64,000 nt of DNA from Stutzerimonas stutzeri RCH2 (GCF_000327065.1 NC_019936.1:124001-188000), one strand, 5' to 3'. Positions 17,252 through 26,322 are shown, numbered from the stretch's first letter. Numbers and translations: made by a program. The notes: generated from the sequence alone by a model not told the origin.

Positions 17252-18019
17252 CTAGAAGGCGGGTTGCAGCCCGTATCGGCGCAGGATACGGGAGACCGTG
17301 CCGTCGGCGATCAGCGACTCCAGAGCCTGGTTGAAGCGCTTGAACTCAGCTTCGCTCACCGCTGCACGAGAAAGCCCGATGGCATAGGACACCGCTTGCA
17401 GTTCGCCTGCCTCGTGGATATCCGCCAGCCGCTCCTGCTCGATCAGGTGCCAGGCCACGTCCTGGTTGACCACCGCCACGCCCTGCTCGCCGAAGCGCCC
17501 AGCCTGCAGCATGCGCATCAGCCGGCGGTTGTCCGATTCAAGAATGAGCTCCACATCGGCCACTTTCGTCAGATGCTGGCCCAGCACGAACGAGGTACCG
17601 GACGGCCCGTAGACCGCCACGGTACGCCCGGCCAGATCCTCCGGGCGATGGAACACGAAGCGACTGGCCGAGCGCGCATAGACGCCATAGCGCGAGGTGA
17701 CCAACATGCGGGTTAGGTGGAAGGCGCGTTCGCGTTCCGGTGAGCGGATCACAGTGAAGATGCCGTCCACCTCGCCGCCCTCGGCCAGCGCCAGTGCGCG
17801 GCGCCAGGGCAGCAGCTGGATCGGACAGTCGATTCGCAGCTGGGCGCATACCGCGCCAATGACGTCGACGAATGGGCCGGCAGGCGTATCAATTGGAGCA
17901 GTCGTCGCTGCGAAGGTGAACGGCGGGAAATCCTCGGTCACGAATCGCACTTGTTCGGCGTGGCTGTAGCCGACAGGCAGGGCGAGCGCCAGCAACATCG
18001 CAGTCCAGCGTACAGGCAT
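17252..18019 (-). CDS. Orphan periplasmic solute-binding protein, family 3
   Basis: 255 residues. A signal peptide (MPVRWTAMLLALALPVGYSHA) precedes a family-3 fold beginning VRFVTEDFPPFTF, with PAGPFVDVIGAVCAQL and PWRRALALAEGGEVDGIFTV. The frame is open to 18067, but GGAG eight bases before the ATG at 18019 and the clean signal peptide decide the start. No permease or ATPase is adjacent. Similar orphan proteins (for example the PAAT-like family in pseudomonads) may act as sensors or share a transporter; the ligand is unknown. Confidence 0.85.
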   Translation of the reverse strand: MPVRWTAMLLALALPVGYSHAEQVRFVTEDFPPFTFAATTAPIDTPAGPFVDVIGAVCAQLRIDCPIQLLPWRRALALAEGGEVDGIFTVIRSPERERAFHLTRMLVTSRYGVYARSASRFVFHRPEDLAGRTVAVYGPSGTSFVLGQHLTKVADVELILESDNRRLMRMLQAGRFGEQGVAVVNQDVAWHLIEQERLADIHEAGELQAVSYAIGLSRAAVSEAEFKRFNQALESLIADGTVSRILRRYGLQPAF

Positions 18020-18168
18020 GGTGATAGCTCCAGAGCGCGGCGACAGCTGCGGTCGCTTGTCCGTCATTGTTCCAGGCTAGCGCTTCGCTGGCGGCAACGC
18101 GACCCGGGCGTGGCAAACGCCTATGCGGTGCGGCTGAAATTGACGCCTTGAGCAGCGTCGAGACGTGG

Positions 18169-18651
18169 CTAACGAGCGGCGCTGCGCGTTTGCTTGCGCC
18201 ACTCCCATGGTGGCTGCTGTTCCGATTTGTGCAGGGACCAGATGCCACGCTTGAACTCCCTTGCGACAGCCTCGAGATCGAGCAGGGTACGGTCATTCAG
18301 CTGGCCGCGGTATGCCCACGCCGTGCCGGTCCTGACCATGTCGGAATTGACGTCGACATCTCCGGCTCTGACGCGCGCCAGGGTTCGCCCCTGCTCGTCG
18401 CGGCCTTTGATCGTGAGAAAGACGTCCTTGCCGAATACATGGCTCGAAAGCGTCTGCCGGGCCTGGCTGCCGTACGGCTGTTTGAGATCGGGCGCGTCGA
18501 TCTCCGCCATCCGCACCCTGAGCCTTTGGCCTTCGGCGGTGCGACAGCTGAAGGCGTTGCCATCGGCGATACCGATCACGCGACAGGTAATTACCTCGGC
18601 GCTGACGGGCATGGTTGTGATGAGCAAGGCGGCGAACAGATAGCGCTGCAT
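18169..18651 (-). CDS. Secreted staphylococcal-nuclease-like protein (SNase/thermonuclease fold)
   Basis: 160 residues. A signal peptide (MQRYLFAALLITTMPVSA) precedes a single SNase domain. Recognisable blocks are GIADGNAFSC, LRVRMAEIDAPD (active-site Arg and metal-site Asp region) and GRTLARVRAGDVDVNSDMVR, ending in TGTAWAY. Predicted role: calcium-dependent nuclease in the periplasm or outside. A longer frame extends to 18744, but the signal peptide fixes the start. It is monocistronic as far as visible. Confidence 0.85.
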   Translation of the reverse strand: MQRYLFAALLITTMPVSAEVITCRVIGIADGNAFSCRTAEGQRLRVRMAEIDAPDLKQPYGSQARQTLSSHVFGKDVFLTIKGRDEQGRTLARVRAGDVDVNSDMVRTGTAWAYRGQLNDRTLLDLEAVAREFKRGIWSLHKSEQQPPWEWRKQTRSAAR

Positions 18652-18805
18652 GATGGCGTCCGTGCGGTTCAAAGGCAGGCGAGGGTAACAGCGCGCTTTT
18701 CCGTCGGACCGGAGCCAGGTCTCAGATGGCTCGCCTTGCTTCAACGAACGGGCAGGCGGTCACGTAGAGCGTTGCGGCGCCAGAGGAGAACAAATCGCAG
18801 GCAAC

Positions 18806-18829
18806 AAAAAGCCCGCACTCGGCGGGCTT
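18806..18829 (-). terminator. Rho-independent terminator of tRNA-Phe
   Basis: On the minus strand AAGCCCGC pairs with GCGGGCTT and runs directly into five T residues (18806-18810). It lies 46 bases beyond the 3' end of the tRNA and serves that transcript. Confidence 0.85.
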
Positions 18830-18836
18830 CTTGTGG

Positions 18837-18879
18837 GTTTTCAGGTAATGCTGACACCACCTGAAAACGAAAGGTGGTG
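18837..18879 (-). other. Two mutually exclusive hairpins in the tRNA-Phe 3' trailer
   Basis: Hairpin A pairs GTTTTCAGGT (18837-18846) with ACCTGAAAAC (18859-18868), both perfect. Hairpin B pairs CACCACCT (18855-18862) with AGGTGGTG (18872-18879), which includes the encoded CCA end of the tRNA. The arms overlap at 18859-18862, so only one can form. The arrangement precedes the terminator and could influence 3' processing; the function is inferred only. Confidence 0.55.
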
Positions 18880-18950
18880 CCCAGGGACGGAATCGAACCG
18901 CCGACACGGGGATTTTCAATCCCCTGCTCTACCGACTGAGCTACCTGGGC
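18875..18950 (-). tRNA. tRNA-Phe (anticodon GAA), CCA encoded
   Basis: 76 bases. The acceptor stem GCCCAGG/CCTGGGC, D-arm with AGCTCAGTCGGTAGAGC, anticodon loop TTGAAAA (GAA, Phe) and T-arm GGTTCGATTCC are all intact, and CCA is genome-encoded. It has its own promoter just upstream and a terminator downstream. No direct repeat of its 3' end was noticed nearby, so no integrated element is suggested. Confidence 0.97.
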
Positions 18951-18961
18951 AACGGGGCGCT

Positions 18962-18990
18962 ATTAGACGGATTTGGCTTTTGCCTGTCAA
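18962..18990 (-). promoter_or_regulatory. Sigma-70 promoter of tRNA-Phe
   Basis: Minus strand: consensus -35 TTGACA (18985-18990), 17-base spacer, -10 TCTAAT (18962-18967), then a G+C-rich discriminator AGCGCC typical of stringently controlled stable-RNA promoters. The start should lie a few bases before the mature 5' end at 18950. Confidence 0.8.
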
Positions 18991-19042
18991 GCGCGCGCCG
19001 GAAAAATATTTAATCCGGACGGGCGCTTAGCGCAGCCGAAGG

Positions 19043-19315
19043 TCATTCACTCGGCGGTACGTAGCCTTCGGCCTTGGCGTAATCCTCGCCGGAGAAGAAC
19101 TTGTCCATTTCGCCCTGGAGGAACTTGCGGTCCTCGGCGTTCATCATGTTCAGCCGGCGCTCGTTGATCAGCATGGTCTGGTGCTTCTGCCAGTCGTCCC
19201 AGGCCTGCTTGGAGATGTTGTTGTAGATGTCTTCGCCTTTCTGGCCGGGGAAAGGCGGGCGCTCAAGGCCGGGGAGTTCTTCGTTGTACTTGCGGCAATT
19301 CACGGTGCGGGTCAT
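19043..19315 (-). CDS. yggX: Fe(2+)-trafficking / oxidative damage protection protein YggX
   Basis: 90 residues, the typical size. YggX protects iron-sulfur proteins and may move iron in the cytoplasm. The start [20 protein letters not shown] with conserved Cys7 and the motif [19 protein letters not shown] are diagnostic. Its ATG overlaps the mutY stop (19312-19315), the usual mutY-yggX coupling; MutY is itself a [4Fe-4S] enzyme that such protection could serve. Confidence 0.96.
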   Translation of the reverse strand: MTRTVNCRKYNEELPGLERPPFPGQKGEDIYNNISKQAWDDWQKHQTMLINERRLNMMNAEDRKFLQGEMDKFFSGEDYAKAEGYVPPSE

Positions 19316-20379
19316 GGGTTTTCTCCTGCATGCAATTCAGCGGCGGCGCGCTTGAGCAGTGTCTTTACCGGCGCGGCAAGGCCGAGGCGCGGCGGGGTGG
19401 CGAGGTTATACCAGAGCCAGTCGGCCTCGGCCACGGCGTCAGGCGCGGACTTGACCCTGATCAGCCAGGGCTCGATAGCCAATTGGAAATGGCTGAAGGT
19501 GTGGGTCAGTCCGGGCAGCTCGCGGCGCTCTTCCAGCTGCAGCGCATGCCGTTCGGCCAGCGGATCGAGGGCGGCGAGGTCGTCCAGTTCCGGCAGGCTC
19601 CAGAGTCCGCCCCACAGGCCAGTGGATGGGCGCCGGTAGAGCAGGATGGCGCCGTCGCGATTGGCCAGCAGCGGCATCAGCGTGCGCTTCTGCGGCAGCG
19701 CCTTGCGTGGTTTGGGCACTGGAAAGTCGGTTTCGCGCCCGAGCAGATGGGCGCGGCAGCCGTCCTTGAGCGGGCAGAGCAGGCAGCTTGGGCGGCTGCG
19801 CGTGCACAGCGTGGCGCCGAGATCCATCATCGCCTGGGTGTAATGGTTGACGCGCTGCTGCGGGGTGAAGCGCTCGGCCACCTCCCACAGCTGGCGGGCC
19901 ACTTTCGGCTCGCCGGGATAGCCTTGCTGGGCGACGTAGCGGGCCAGCACGCGCTTGACATTGCCGTCGAGGATCGGTGCCCTCAGGCCCAGGCTGATGC
20001 TGGCAATGGCGCCGGCCGTGGAGCGGCCAATTCCAGGCAGTTCGGCGAGTTTGTCGACGTCGGCCGGAAACACGCCGCCATGTTCGACGACGATCAGCTT
20101 GGCGGTCTTGTGCAGATTGCGTGCGCGGCTGTAGTAGCCGAGGCCGGTCCAAAGGTGCAGGACTTCATCTTCCTCGGCGGCGGCGAGCGCCTCGACGCTG
20201 GGCAGCGCGTCCATGAAACGGTCGAAATAGCCGAGCACGGTGCTGACCTGGGTCTGCTGCAGCATGATCTCCGACACCCACACCCGGTACGGCGTGATGC
20301 CCTGCTGCCAGGGCAGATCCTTGCGGCCGTGACTGTCGAACCAGTCGAGGACCGCTGTGCCGAACTGCTCCGGACTCAT
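19312..20379 (-). CDS. mutY: A/G-specific adenine DNA glycosylase MutY
   Basis: 355 residues. MutY removes adenine mispaired with 8-oxoguanine. The catalytic Glu lies in [12 protein letters not shown], the helix-hairpin-helix is [14 protein letters not shown], and the catalytic Asp is in [12 protein letters not shown]. The [4Fe-4S] cluster is C-X6-C-X2-C-X5-C ([17 protein letters not shown]). The C-terminal NUDIX-like domain that reads 8-oxoG is present. The ATG at 20379 overlaps the asmA stop as ATGA, so asmA-mutY-yggX are translationally coupled. A longer upstream frame is only an extension through asmA. Confidence 0.97.
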   Translation of the reverse strand: MSPEQFGTAVLDWFDSHGRKDLPWQQGITPYRVWVSEIMLQQTQVSTVLGYFDRFMDALPSVEALAAAEEDEVLHLWTGLGYYSRARNLHKTAKLIVVEHGGVFPADVDKLAELPGIGRSTAGAIASISLGLRAPILDGNVKRVLARYVAQQGYPGEPKVARQLWEVAERFTPQQRVNHYTQAMMDLGATLCTRSRPSCLLCPLKDGCRAHLLGRETDFPVPKPRKALPQKRTLMPLLANRDGAILLYRRPSTGLWGGLWSLPELDDLAALDPLAERHALQLEERRELPGLTHTFSHFQLAIEPWLIRVKSAPDAVAEADWLWYNLATPPRLGLAAPVKTLLKRAAAELHAGENP

Positions 20380-22601
20380 CGCTTGAACAGGCCCTTGAGC
20401 GCGTCCTTGAGTTCCGGGCTGACCTTGTCGCCGAGCTTCTCTTCGATCTTCTCGTTGAGTTTTTCCCCAGCCAGCCGCGCCGCGACCTTGCCTAGCGCGT
20501 CGTTGTCGAAGCGGCAGGCCTTGGCGCCCAGCTCCAGCGGGCCGCGGCAGCGCAGCGGCCATTCGATGCCGACGTAGCGCTCGTTGACCTGGCAGGCCGG
20601 GTCCGGCATGGCGCCCTTGTCGCCTTCGATGAGGATGCCGACGCGGTAGTCCATGCCCAGCACGCGCAGGTCGACATCGCCCTTGCCGTTGACGGTCAGG
20701 CCGGGAATGCTGGCCTTGAGGTCGGGGTTGCTGGCCACGCCGTTGCGTAGCGTCAGGTTGCCCTTGAGTTCGCGGAACGGCGTGTCCTTGCTGCGTGGGT
20801 CGCTGGCGAGTGGCTTGCGATTGAGCGTGGCGATGGCGCGGCACAGCTGCTGCTCGAGGTTGGCATCGACCAGCACACCGTTGTCGATGATGAAGCCGAC
20901 CTTGCCGTTGAGGTTGTCGATCCAGGCCTTCTCGCTGTTGCCCTGGGTGCGCAGGTCGGCATCCAGGTTGAGCAGCCCCTTGACCACCACGTCCTCGCCC
21001 TGGCTTTCCAGCAGGCGCTCGACCGGCACGCCATTGAAGCGGTTCTGCACGGTCAGCAATGGCAGTGCCGGGCGTACGTCGAGACTGGCCGAGCCATCCA
21101 GGCGACCGCCATACAGGCCGGCGCGCATTTCCTGCAGGGTCAGCAAGCCGTTGCGGGTGCGTGCCTTGAGATTGAAGCCGTCCAGCGGGATTTTCATCGC
21201 GGTCAGGCTGCCGATGGCCAGGTTGACCTCGGTATCGAGCTTGCGCAGTTGCTCTAGCGGCAACACGGTCGCATCGCTCCAGGCCTGCTGGGTTGGCGCG
21301 TTGGGCAGTGGTGTGGTGCCGCTGCCGATTGCGCTGGCCTGGGTGCTCTTGACCTCGCTCTTGCGCGCTGCCTCGGCCGCCTGCTCCTTGCTCGGCGGCG
21401 GCAGGTAGCGATCCAGATTGAAGCGGTCGCCCTTGAGGTCGACGCGCAGCGCCTGGCGGGCGAAGTCGCTGACGGCGAGGCGGCCGGTGAAGGTGCTGTC
21501 GTCGAGTTTCAGGGTCAGCTCTTCCAGCGCGATGCTGTTCGGCGTGCCGCTCAGGCGGCTGACCAGTTCGGCTTTGCTCAGCGTTGCGCCATCGGCCATT
21601 GCCGGCAGTTTCTGGCCGGTGCCCTGGAGGAATTCGCGCAGGTTGAACTGCGCGACGGTCAGCGCGCCACTGATCTTCGCTTCCTTGTCCAGATCACGCG
21701 CCTTCAGTTCGCCCAGGCCGCGCAACTGGTTGGCGGTGAACTTGAGGCTGTTCCATTCGGCAATCTGCGCGGCAAGGTCGACCAGCAGCTGGCCCTGGGC
21801 GCTGAAGGTCAGCGTCTGGCCTTGCAGCGGTTCGCCGGAAGCCTCGCCGGACAGGCGCATGTCTTCGAACTGATAGCGTTTGAGCTGGTTGTCGAAGCGC
21901 AGCGCGCCCTGCAGTTCGGTACGTGCACGCATGACCGGTTGATTGCTGCCAAAGAAGGCGTTGAGCTTGACCGGGATCGAGCTGCCTTCGCGAATGGCGC
22001 CGGTCGTCAGCTCGATGCTTTCGGCGCTGTATTGCTGGCCGGTCTTGGCGTCGTGGTAGGTGACCCGCGCGTCGCTGACGGTCAGGCTGTCGATATCCAG
22101 CGTCAGCGGCTTGTTGCGCGAAGCTGGCGCTTGGTCGGCCTGTTCTGGGCTTGGCTCGCTGGCCTTCGGGGTTTGCGCGGGCTGCTCTGGTTGTTTGGCC
22201 GGCTGGCCGACGCCCTCCCAATTGCCGCGACCCTTTTCATCACGGTTCAGCGTCAGGTTGAGGCCGTTCACCTTGATATCGCTCATCTGCACTTCGCGGC
22301 TGAGCAGCGGCATTACTCGCACCGACAGGCCGAGCATGCGCAGGTCGGCGAAAGGCTGCTCCGGTGTCTGGGCGCTGGCCAGGGTGGTCTCGTGCAGCTC
22401 CAGACCGAGCCAGGGGAACAGGCTCCAGCCGATGTCGCCCTTGATGTCCAGTTCGAGGCCGGCTTTGCTGCGCGCCAGATCGCGGATCTCGTCCTTGTAG
22501 TCGTTGGGATCGAACAGGTGAGTCAGGGCGAAGCCTGCCGCCACCAGGATCAGCAACAGCCCGAGAAAGACCAGACCCAGGATTTTGCCGAGCGATTTCA
22601 T
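20376..22601 (-). CDS. asmA: AsmA-family inner-membrane anchored lipid-transport/assembly protein
   Basis: 741 residues. One N-terminal membrane helix (ILGLVFLGLLLILVAAGFAL) is followed by LFDPNDYKDEI, the conserved start of the AsmA beta-taco domain, and then a long periplasmic region with a second AsmA block at the C-terminus. AsmA proteins affect outer membrane lipid homeostasis and are thought to bridge lipids across the periplasm. A low-complexity Pro/Glu/Ala stretch (QPAKQPEQPAQTPKASEPSP, about 126-145) is present. The frame is open to 22961, but MKSLGKILG with its helix is the true start. Confidence 0.93.
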   Translation of the reverse strand: MKSLGKILGLVFLGLLLILVAAGFALTHLFDPNDYKDEIRDLARSKAGLELDIKGDIGWSLFPWLGLELHETTLASAQTPEQPFADLRMLGLSVRVMPLLSREVQMSDIKVNGLNLTLNRDEKGRGNWEGVGQPAKQPEQPAQTPKASEPSPEQADQAPASRNKPLTLDIDSLTVSDARVTYHDAKTGQQYSAESIELTTGAIREGSSIPVKLNAFFGSNQPVMRARTELQGALRFDNQLKRYQFEDMRLSGEASGEPLQGQTLTFSAQGQLLVDLAAQIAEWNSLKFTANQLRGLGELKARDLDKEAKISGALTVAQFNLREFLQGTGQKLPAMADGATLSKAELVSRLSGTPNSIALEELTLKLDDSTFTGRLAVSDFARQALRVDLKGDRFNLDRYLPPPSKEQAAEAARKSEVKSTQASAIGSGTTPLPNAPTQQAWSDATVLPLEQLRKLDTEVNLAIGSLTAMKIPLDGFNLKARTRNGLLTLQEMRAGLYGGRLDGSASLDVRPALPLLTVQNRFNGVPVERLLESQGEDVVVKGLLNLDADLRTQGNSEKAWIDNLNGKVGFIIDNGVLVDANLEQQLCRAIATLNRKPLASDPRSKDTPFRELKGNLTLRNGVASNPDLKASIPGLTVNGKGDVDLRVLGMDYRVGILIEGDKGAMPDPACQVNERYVGIEWPLRCRGPLELGAKACRFDNDALGKVAARLAGEKLNEKIEEKLGDKVSPELKDALKGLFKR

Positions 22602-22792
22602 GGACGAGTCCTTGTAGAAGAGCGATCTGAAAGGTGCCGAGTATAGCCCCGTGCCTGCGCTTGTCGGGAACGCGGTCGGCGTTGGAGTGGCATCAGGGGT
22701 GCGGGTTCCGCAGCTGGCCGCCGTACAGGGCAGCTGCGCCCTGTGGCAGTGAATCAGGCCGAGCGCGACGGTTGTGGTGCAGTCATGGGCAG

Positions 22793-23191
22793 TTAGAGCG
22801 AATCCAGCGGCAAATGGGTGCGCGCCGCCAGGGCGCTGGCTTCCAGATGCCCTGCAGGCGCGGCCAGGCGCAGTGGCTTGCCGGCTTCGCTGGCCTGACG
22901 CTGGGTTTCTTCCAGCAGGCGGCGGCCGACGCCGCGTTTGCGGGTGACTTTGCGTATGCACAGATGCGACAGGCGCCAGGCATCGTCGCCGCGCCGCAGC
23001 AGGGCGGCGCCGAGTAGGCGGTCATTGAAGCGACCGGCGATCAGGCTGCCATCGGCCAGAGCGGCCTCGATCAGCGCTTCAGCATTAGCGTAGGGCTCCA
23101 GCAACCACGCCGGTGCATCGGCGTAGATCTTCGCCAGATCGGTTAAATCCTGCGGGCTGGGCTGGGTGACGGATTCGACGTAGACGGGCAT
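22793..23191 (-). CDS. PanZ-like GNAT protein (acetyl-CoA sensor family)
   Basis: 132 residues with a GNAT fold. The CoA-binding motif is RKVTRKRGVGRRLLEE (about 79-94). Blocks DLTDLAKIYAD, GRFNDRLLGAALLRR and the RGVGRRLLEE motif align well, by eye, with E. coli PanZ (PanM), which activates PanD cleavage and lets CoA inhibit it. The assignment to this family is therefore reasonable, while a role in pantothenate control is inferred. A longer frame runs to 23254; the ATG at 23191 matches the family N-terminus. No pan gene is adjacent. Confidence 0.75.
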   Translation of the reverse strand: MPVYVESVTQPSPQDLTDLAKIYADAPAWLLEPYANAEALIEAALADGSLIAGRFNDRLLGAALLRRGDDAWRLSHLCIRKVTRKRGVGRRLLEETQRQASEAGKPLRLAAPAGHLEASALAARTHLPLDSL

Positions 23192-23279
23192 GGCGACCTT
23201 GCGACGGCTGAGCAGAAGTGCCGGCAAGGATACGCCGAACCGCCGCCAGCGCACGAGACGCCGGCGGTGGACGCGCCCG

Positions 23280-24062
23280 TCAATGCAGGCGGTGGCGCTC
23301 GTGGAGAAAGCTCAGCACTGCACGGCGGTAGTGGTTGTACTCCGGGTCGTCGGCCAGGGCGATGCGGTCGCGTGGGCGCGGCAGTTTCACCTCGAGGATT
23401 TCGCCGATGGTCGCCGAGGGGCCGTTGGTCATCATCACGATGCGGTCGGAGAGCAGCACGGCCTCGTCGACGTCGTGGGTGATCATCATCATGGTGTTGC
23501 CCAGGTCTTTCTGGATCTTCATCACCTCATCCTGCAGGTGCGCGCGGGTCAGTGCATCGAGGGCGCCGAACGGCTCGTCGAGCAGCAGCACCTTCGGTTT
23601 CATAGCCAGTGCACGGGCAATGCCGACGCGCTGCTTCATGCCGCCGGAAATTTCCTGCGGATACTTGTTCAGCGCATGCCCCATGTTCACCAGCGCCAGG
23701 TTGTGCTCGATCCACTCGCGCCGTTCGCGCTTGTTCATGCTGCGCTTGAACAGCTTGTTCACTGCGACTTCGACGTTCTCGTAGACGGTCAGCCAGGGCA
23801 GCAGCGAGTGGTTCTGGAACACCATGCTGCGGTCCGGGCCAGGGCCGCGGACTTCCTTGCCGTCGAGGATCACGCCGCCGAGGCTGGGGTCGAGCAGCCC
23901 GGCGACGATGTTCAGCACCGTCGACTTGCCGCAGCCGGAGTGGCCGATGATGGAGATGAACTCGCCCTTGGCGATGTTCAGGTTGATGTCCTTGAGCACC
24001 TGCGAGGCGAGGTTGCCGCGCACGAAACTCTTGTCCAGGTGTTCGATGGAGAGATAGCTCAT
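23280..24062 (-). CDS. nrtD: Nitrate ABC transporter ATPase NrtD
   Basis: 260 residues. Walker A is GHSGCGKST, the signature is ISGGMKQR and Walker B is VLLLDEPFGALDALTR. The Q-loop motif is VFQNHSLLPWLTVYENV. The GHSGCGKST and SLLPWLTVYENV forms are typical of nitrate/taurine/cyanate-type ATPases, and the nrtA-nrtB context decides for nitrate. It lies 11 bases after nrtB and ends the operon; nitrate and nitrite reductase genes are not in this window. Confidence 0.92.
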   Translation of the reverse strand: MSYLSIEHLDKSFVRGNLASQVLKDINLNIAKGEFISIIGHSGCGKSTVLNIVAGLLDPSLGGVILDGKEVRGPGPDRSMVFQNHSLLPWLTVYENVEVAVNKLFKRSMNKRERREWIEHNLALVNMGHALNKYPQEISGGMKQRVGIARALAMKPKVLLLDEPFGALDALTRAHLQDEVMKIQKDLGNTMMMITHDVDEAVLLSDRIVMMTNGPSATIGEILEVKLPRPRDRIALADDPEYNHYRRAVLSFLHERHRLH

Positions 24063-24073
24063 GGCGTTGCTCC

Positions 24074-24943
24074 TCAGTTGGCCGGAATGCCGCGGGTGAT
24101 GCGCTGGCCGACGAAGGCCACCAGGCGATCGAGCACGAAGCCGACCACGCCGATGTAGACGAGCGCGAGGATGATGTCGCTGATGCGCGAGGCGTTCCAC
24201 GCATCCCAGATGAAGAACCCGATGCCGACGCCGCCGATGAGCATCTCCGCGGCGATGATCGCCAGCCACGACAGGCCGACGCCGATGCGTAGGCCGGTGA
24301 AGATGTACGGCGCGGCGGCCGGCAGCATGATGGTCTTGAAGTACTCGAAACCGTTGAGCTGCAGCACCTGAGCGACGTTGCGGTAGTCTTGCGGGATGTT
24401 GCGGATGCCCACTGCGGTATTGATGATGATCGGCCAGATCGCGGTGATGAAGATGACGAACAGCGCCGAGGGATGGCTGTCCTGGAAACCCGCCAGCGAC
24501 AGCGGCAGCCAGGCCAGTGGCGGCACGGTGCGCAGCACCTGGAAGATCGGATCGAGGCCGCGCATGGCCCAGTCCGACTGGCCAATCAGCACGCCGAGGC
24601 CGACCCCAGCGACCACCGCCAGCAGATAACCCACCGCCACCCGCTGCAGGCTCGCCAGCAGTTGCCAGGCCAGGCCCACGTCATTGCCGCCATTGTCGTA
24701 GAACGGATCGATGATCAGCTCCCAGGTTTCCGCGACCACCTGCGAGGGCGGCGGCAGCGCGGCGTCCGCGCCGGAGCAGAGCATCTCCCAGATCACCCCG
24801 AGCACCAGCAGGATCACCAGCGGTGGCACCAGCTGCTGCACAGCGTAGCGGCCGCTGCGCCGAGCCAGTGCGGCGAGGCGGGAAGGGCGGACGATGGACA
24901 CCGGCTCGGCGCTGGCGGGCTGCAGTTTGACGTTGGCATTCAT
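24074..24943 (-). CDS. nrtB: Nitrate ABC transporter permease NrtB
   Basis: 289 residues with about six membrane segments after an N-terminal cytoplasmic leader of about 35 residues. The EAA-loop region (NVAQVLQLNGFEYFKTIMLPAAAPYIF, as two adjoining motifs) is clear. TVPPLAWLPLSLAGF is the usual block of the CysTW/SsuC/NrtB permease family. It lies 26 bases after nrtA and 11 bases before nrtD. Confidence 0.93.
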   Translation of the reverse strand: MNANVKLQPASAEPVSIVRPSRLAALARRSGRYAVQQLVPPLVILLVLGVIWEMLCSGADAALPPPSQVVAETWELIIDPFYDNGGNDVGLAWQLLASLQRVAVGYLLAVVAGVGLGVLIGQSDWAMRGLDPIFQVLRTVPPLAWLPLSLAGFQDSHPSALFVIFITAIWPIIINTAVGIRNIPQDYRNVAQVLQLNGFEYFKTIMLPAAAPYIFTGLRIGVGLSWLAIIAAEMLIGGVGIGFFIWDAWNASRISDIILALVYIGVVGFVLDRLVAFVGQRITRGIPAN

Positions 24944-24969
24944 GGGCTTTTCCTCGCGGGTTGCGGTTA

Positions 24970-26301
24970 TCAGGCCATGGCCTTGATGGTCAGGCTGTCC
25001 AGGTAGGCTTGCGGGTTCTCGGGGTCGAAGACCTTGCCGTCGAAGAACTTCTCCACGCCGCGGGAGGTGGAGGTCGGTATCAGCTCAGCGGGCAAGTTCA
25101 GCTCGCCGGCGGCGGCACGCCAGATGTCTTCGCGGTTGACCTTGGCGATCAACGCCTGGCTGTCGAAGTCCGTTGGCAGGTAGCCCCAGCGCTTGTTCTC
25201 GGTGAGGAACCAGAGGTCGTGGCTCTGGAACGGATAGGACGCGTGGTCGTCCCAGTAGCGCATCTGCTCGGGATGGTTCTCGATGACTTTGCCGGTGCCG
25301 TAGGCGAAGTTGCCCTTCATGCGGTCGACGATGTCCTTGTAGGGCGCGCCGATCCACTTGCGCTGCGAGCAGATCTTCGCCACTTCCTCCTTGTTCTCGG
25401 CCTTCTCGCAGAACTGCTGGGCTTCCATGATCGCCATGGTCAGCGCCTTGGCCGCGTTGGGGTTGGTCGCCACGTAGTCGCTGCGCAGGGCAAAGGCCTT
25501 TTCCGGGTGGTTGTGCCACAGCTCGCCGGTGGTGTTGGCGGTGTAGCCGATCTTCTGGTTGATCAGCTGCGCGTTCCAAGGCTCGCAGACGCAGAAGGTG
25601 TCCATGCTGCCGACCTTCATGTTGGCGACCATCTGCGCTGGCGGCACGACGATGGTGTTGATGTCGGCATTCGGGTCGATGCCACCGGCCGCCAGCCAGT
25701 AGCGCATCCACAGGTCATGGGTGCCGCCGGGAAAGGTCATTGCTGCGCTGACTTTCTTGCCGCTGGCCTTCTTCGCTTCCAGTGCGGCTTTGAACGGTGT
25801 GCTGTCGAGGCCGATCTTCAGGTCGCGATATTCCTCGCCGACCGAAATGCACTGGCCGGCCAGGTTCAGCCGCGCGAGGATCGACATGGCCACCGGCTGG
25901 TTGTTCGGCGTGACGATGCCGGCACTGATCAGGTAGGGCATCGGCGTGAGGATGTGCGCGCCATCGATGCCGTTCTTCGCCGAACCGAGCACCAGGTTGT
26001 CGCGGGTGGTGCCCCAGGACGACTGCTTGAGTACTTCGACTTCGGTCATTCCGTACTTGGCGAAAAGGCCCTTCTCGGCGGCGACGAACAACGGTGCGGC
26101 GTCGGTCAGGGCGATAAAGCCGAGCTTGGCCTTGCTGGTTTCCACGTCACCGCCCGCCGCCCAGGCGGCCGAACGCATTCCCAGGGACATGCCGCCGAAC
26201 AGGGCGACGCCGCTGGCGGCGATGATCGATTGCTTGAGAAAGCTGCGGCGCGAGGCCAGCGTTACGCTGCTGGGCTGGTCGTTGTTCGGCTTGTCGGTCA
26301 T
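24970..26301 (-). CDS. nrtA: Nitrate-binding protein NrtA, Tat-exported
   Basis: 443 residues. The N-terminus carries a twin-arginine signal (SRRSFLKQSIIAASGVALFG), so the folded protein is exported by Tat. The mature CmpA/NrtA fold shows KLGFIALTDAAPLFVAAEKG, GTHDLWMRYWLAAGGIDP and FCVCEPWNAQLINQKIGY, the nitrate-site region. AAGGA precedes the ATG at 26301, only 21 bases after the T-run of the leader terminator. Expression is predicted to depend on sigma-54 and NasR (see the leader features). Confidence 0.95.
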   Translation of the reverse strand: MTDKPNNDQPSSVTLASRRSFLKQSIIAASGVALFGGMSLGMRSAAWAAGGDVETSKAKLGFIALTDAAPLFVAAEKGLFAKYGMTEVEVLKQSSWGTTRDNLVLGSAKNGIDGAHILTPMPYLISAGIVTPNNQPVAMSILARLNLAGQCISVGEEYRDLKIGLDSTPFKAALEAKKASGKKVSAAMTFPGGTHDLWMRYWLAAGGIDPNADINTIVVPPAQMVANMKVGSMDTFCVCEPWNAQLINQKIGYTANTTGELWHNHPEKAFALRSDYVATNPNAAKALTMAIMEAQQFCEKAENKEEVAKICSQRKWIGAPYKDIVDRMKGNFAYGTGKVIENHPEQMRYWDDHASYPFQSHDLWFLTENKRWGYLPTDFDSQALIAKVNREDIWRAAAGELNLPAELIPTSTSRGVEKFFDGKVFDPENPQAYLDSLTIKAMA

Positions 26302-26322
26302 GGTCGGGTTTTCCTTTGGGCG

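Noticed and set aside
14887..17334. An 815-codon plus-strand frame opposite betT
   Set aside because: It is a compositional shadow of the BCCT gene, with a charge-rich, motif-free product.
18875..18950. tRNA-Phe as an attachment site of an integrated element
   Set aside because: No duplicated 3' tRNA end, integrase or foreign gene block is found on either side.
20376..22961. A longer AsmA reading frame starting at 22961
   Set aside because: The extension is Pro/Arg-rich without similarity, and the MKSLGKILG start at 22601 gives the normal membrane helix.
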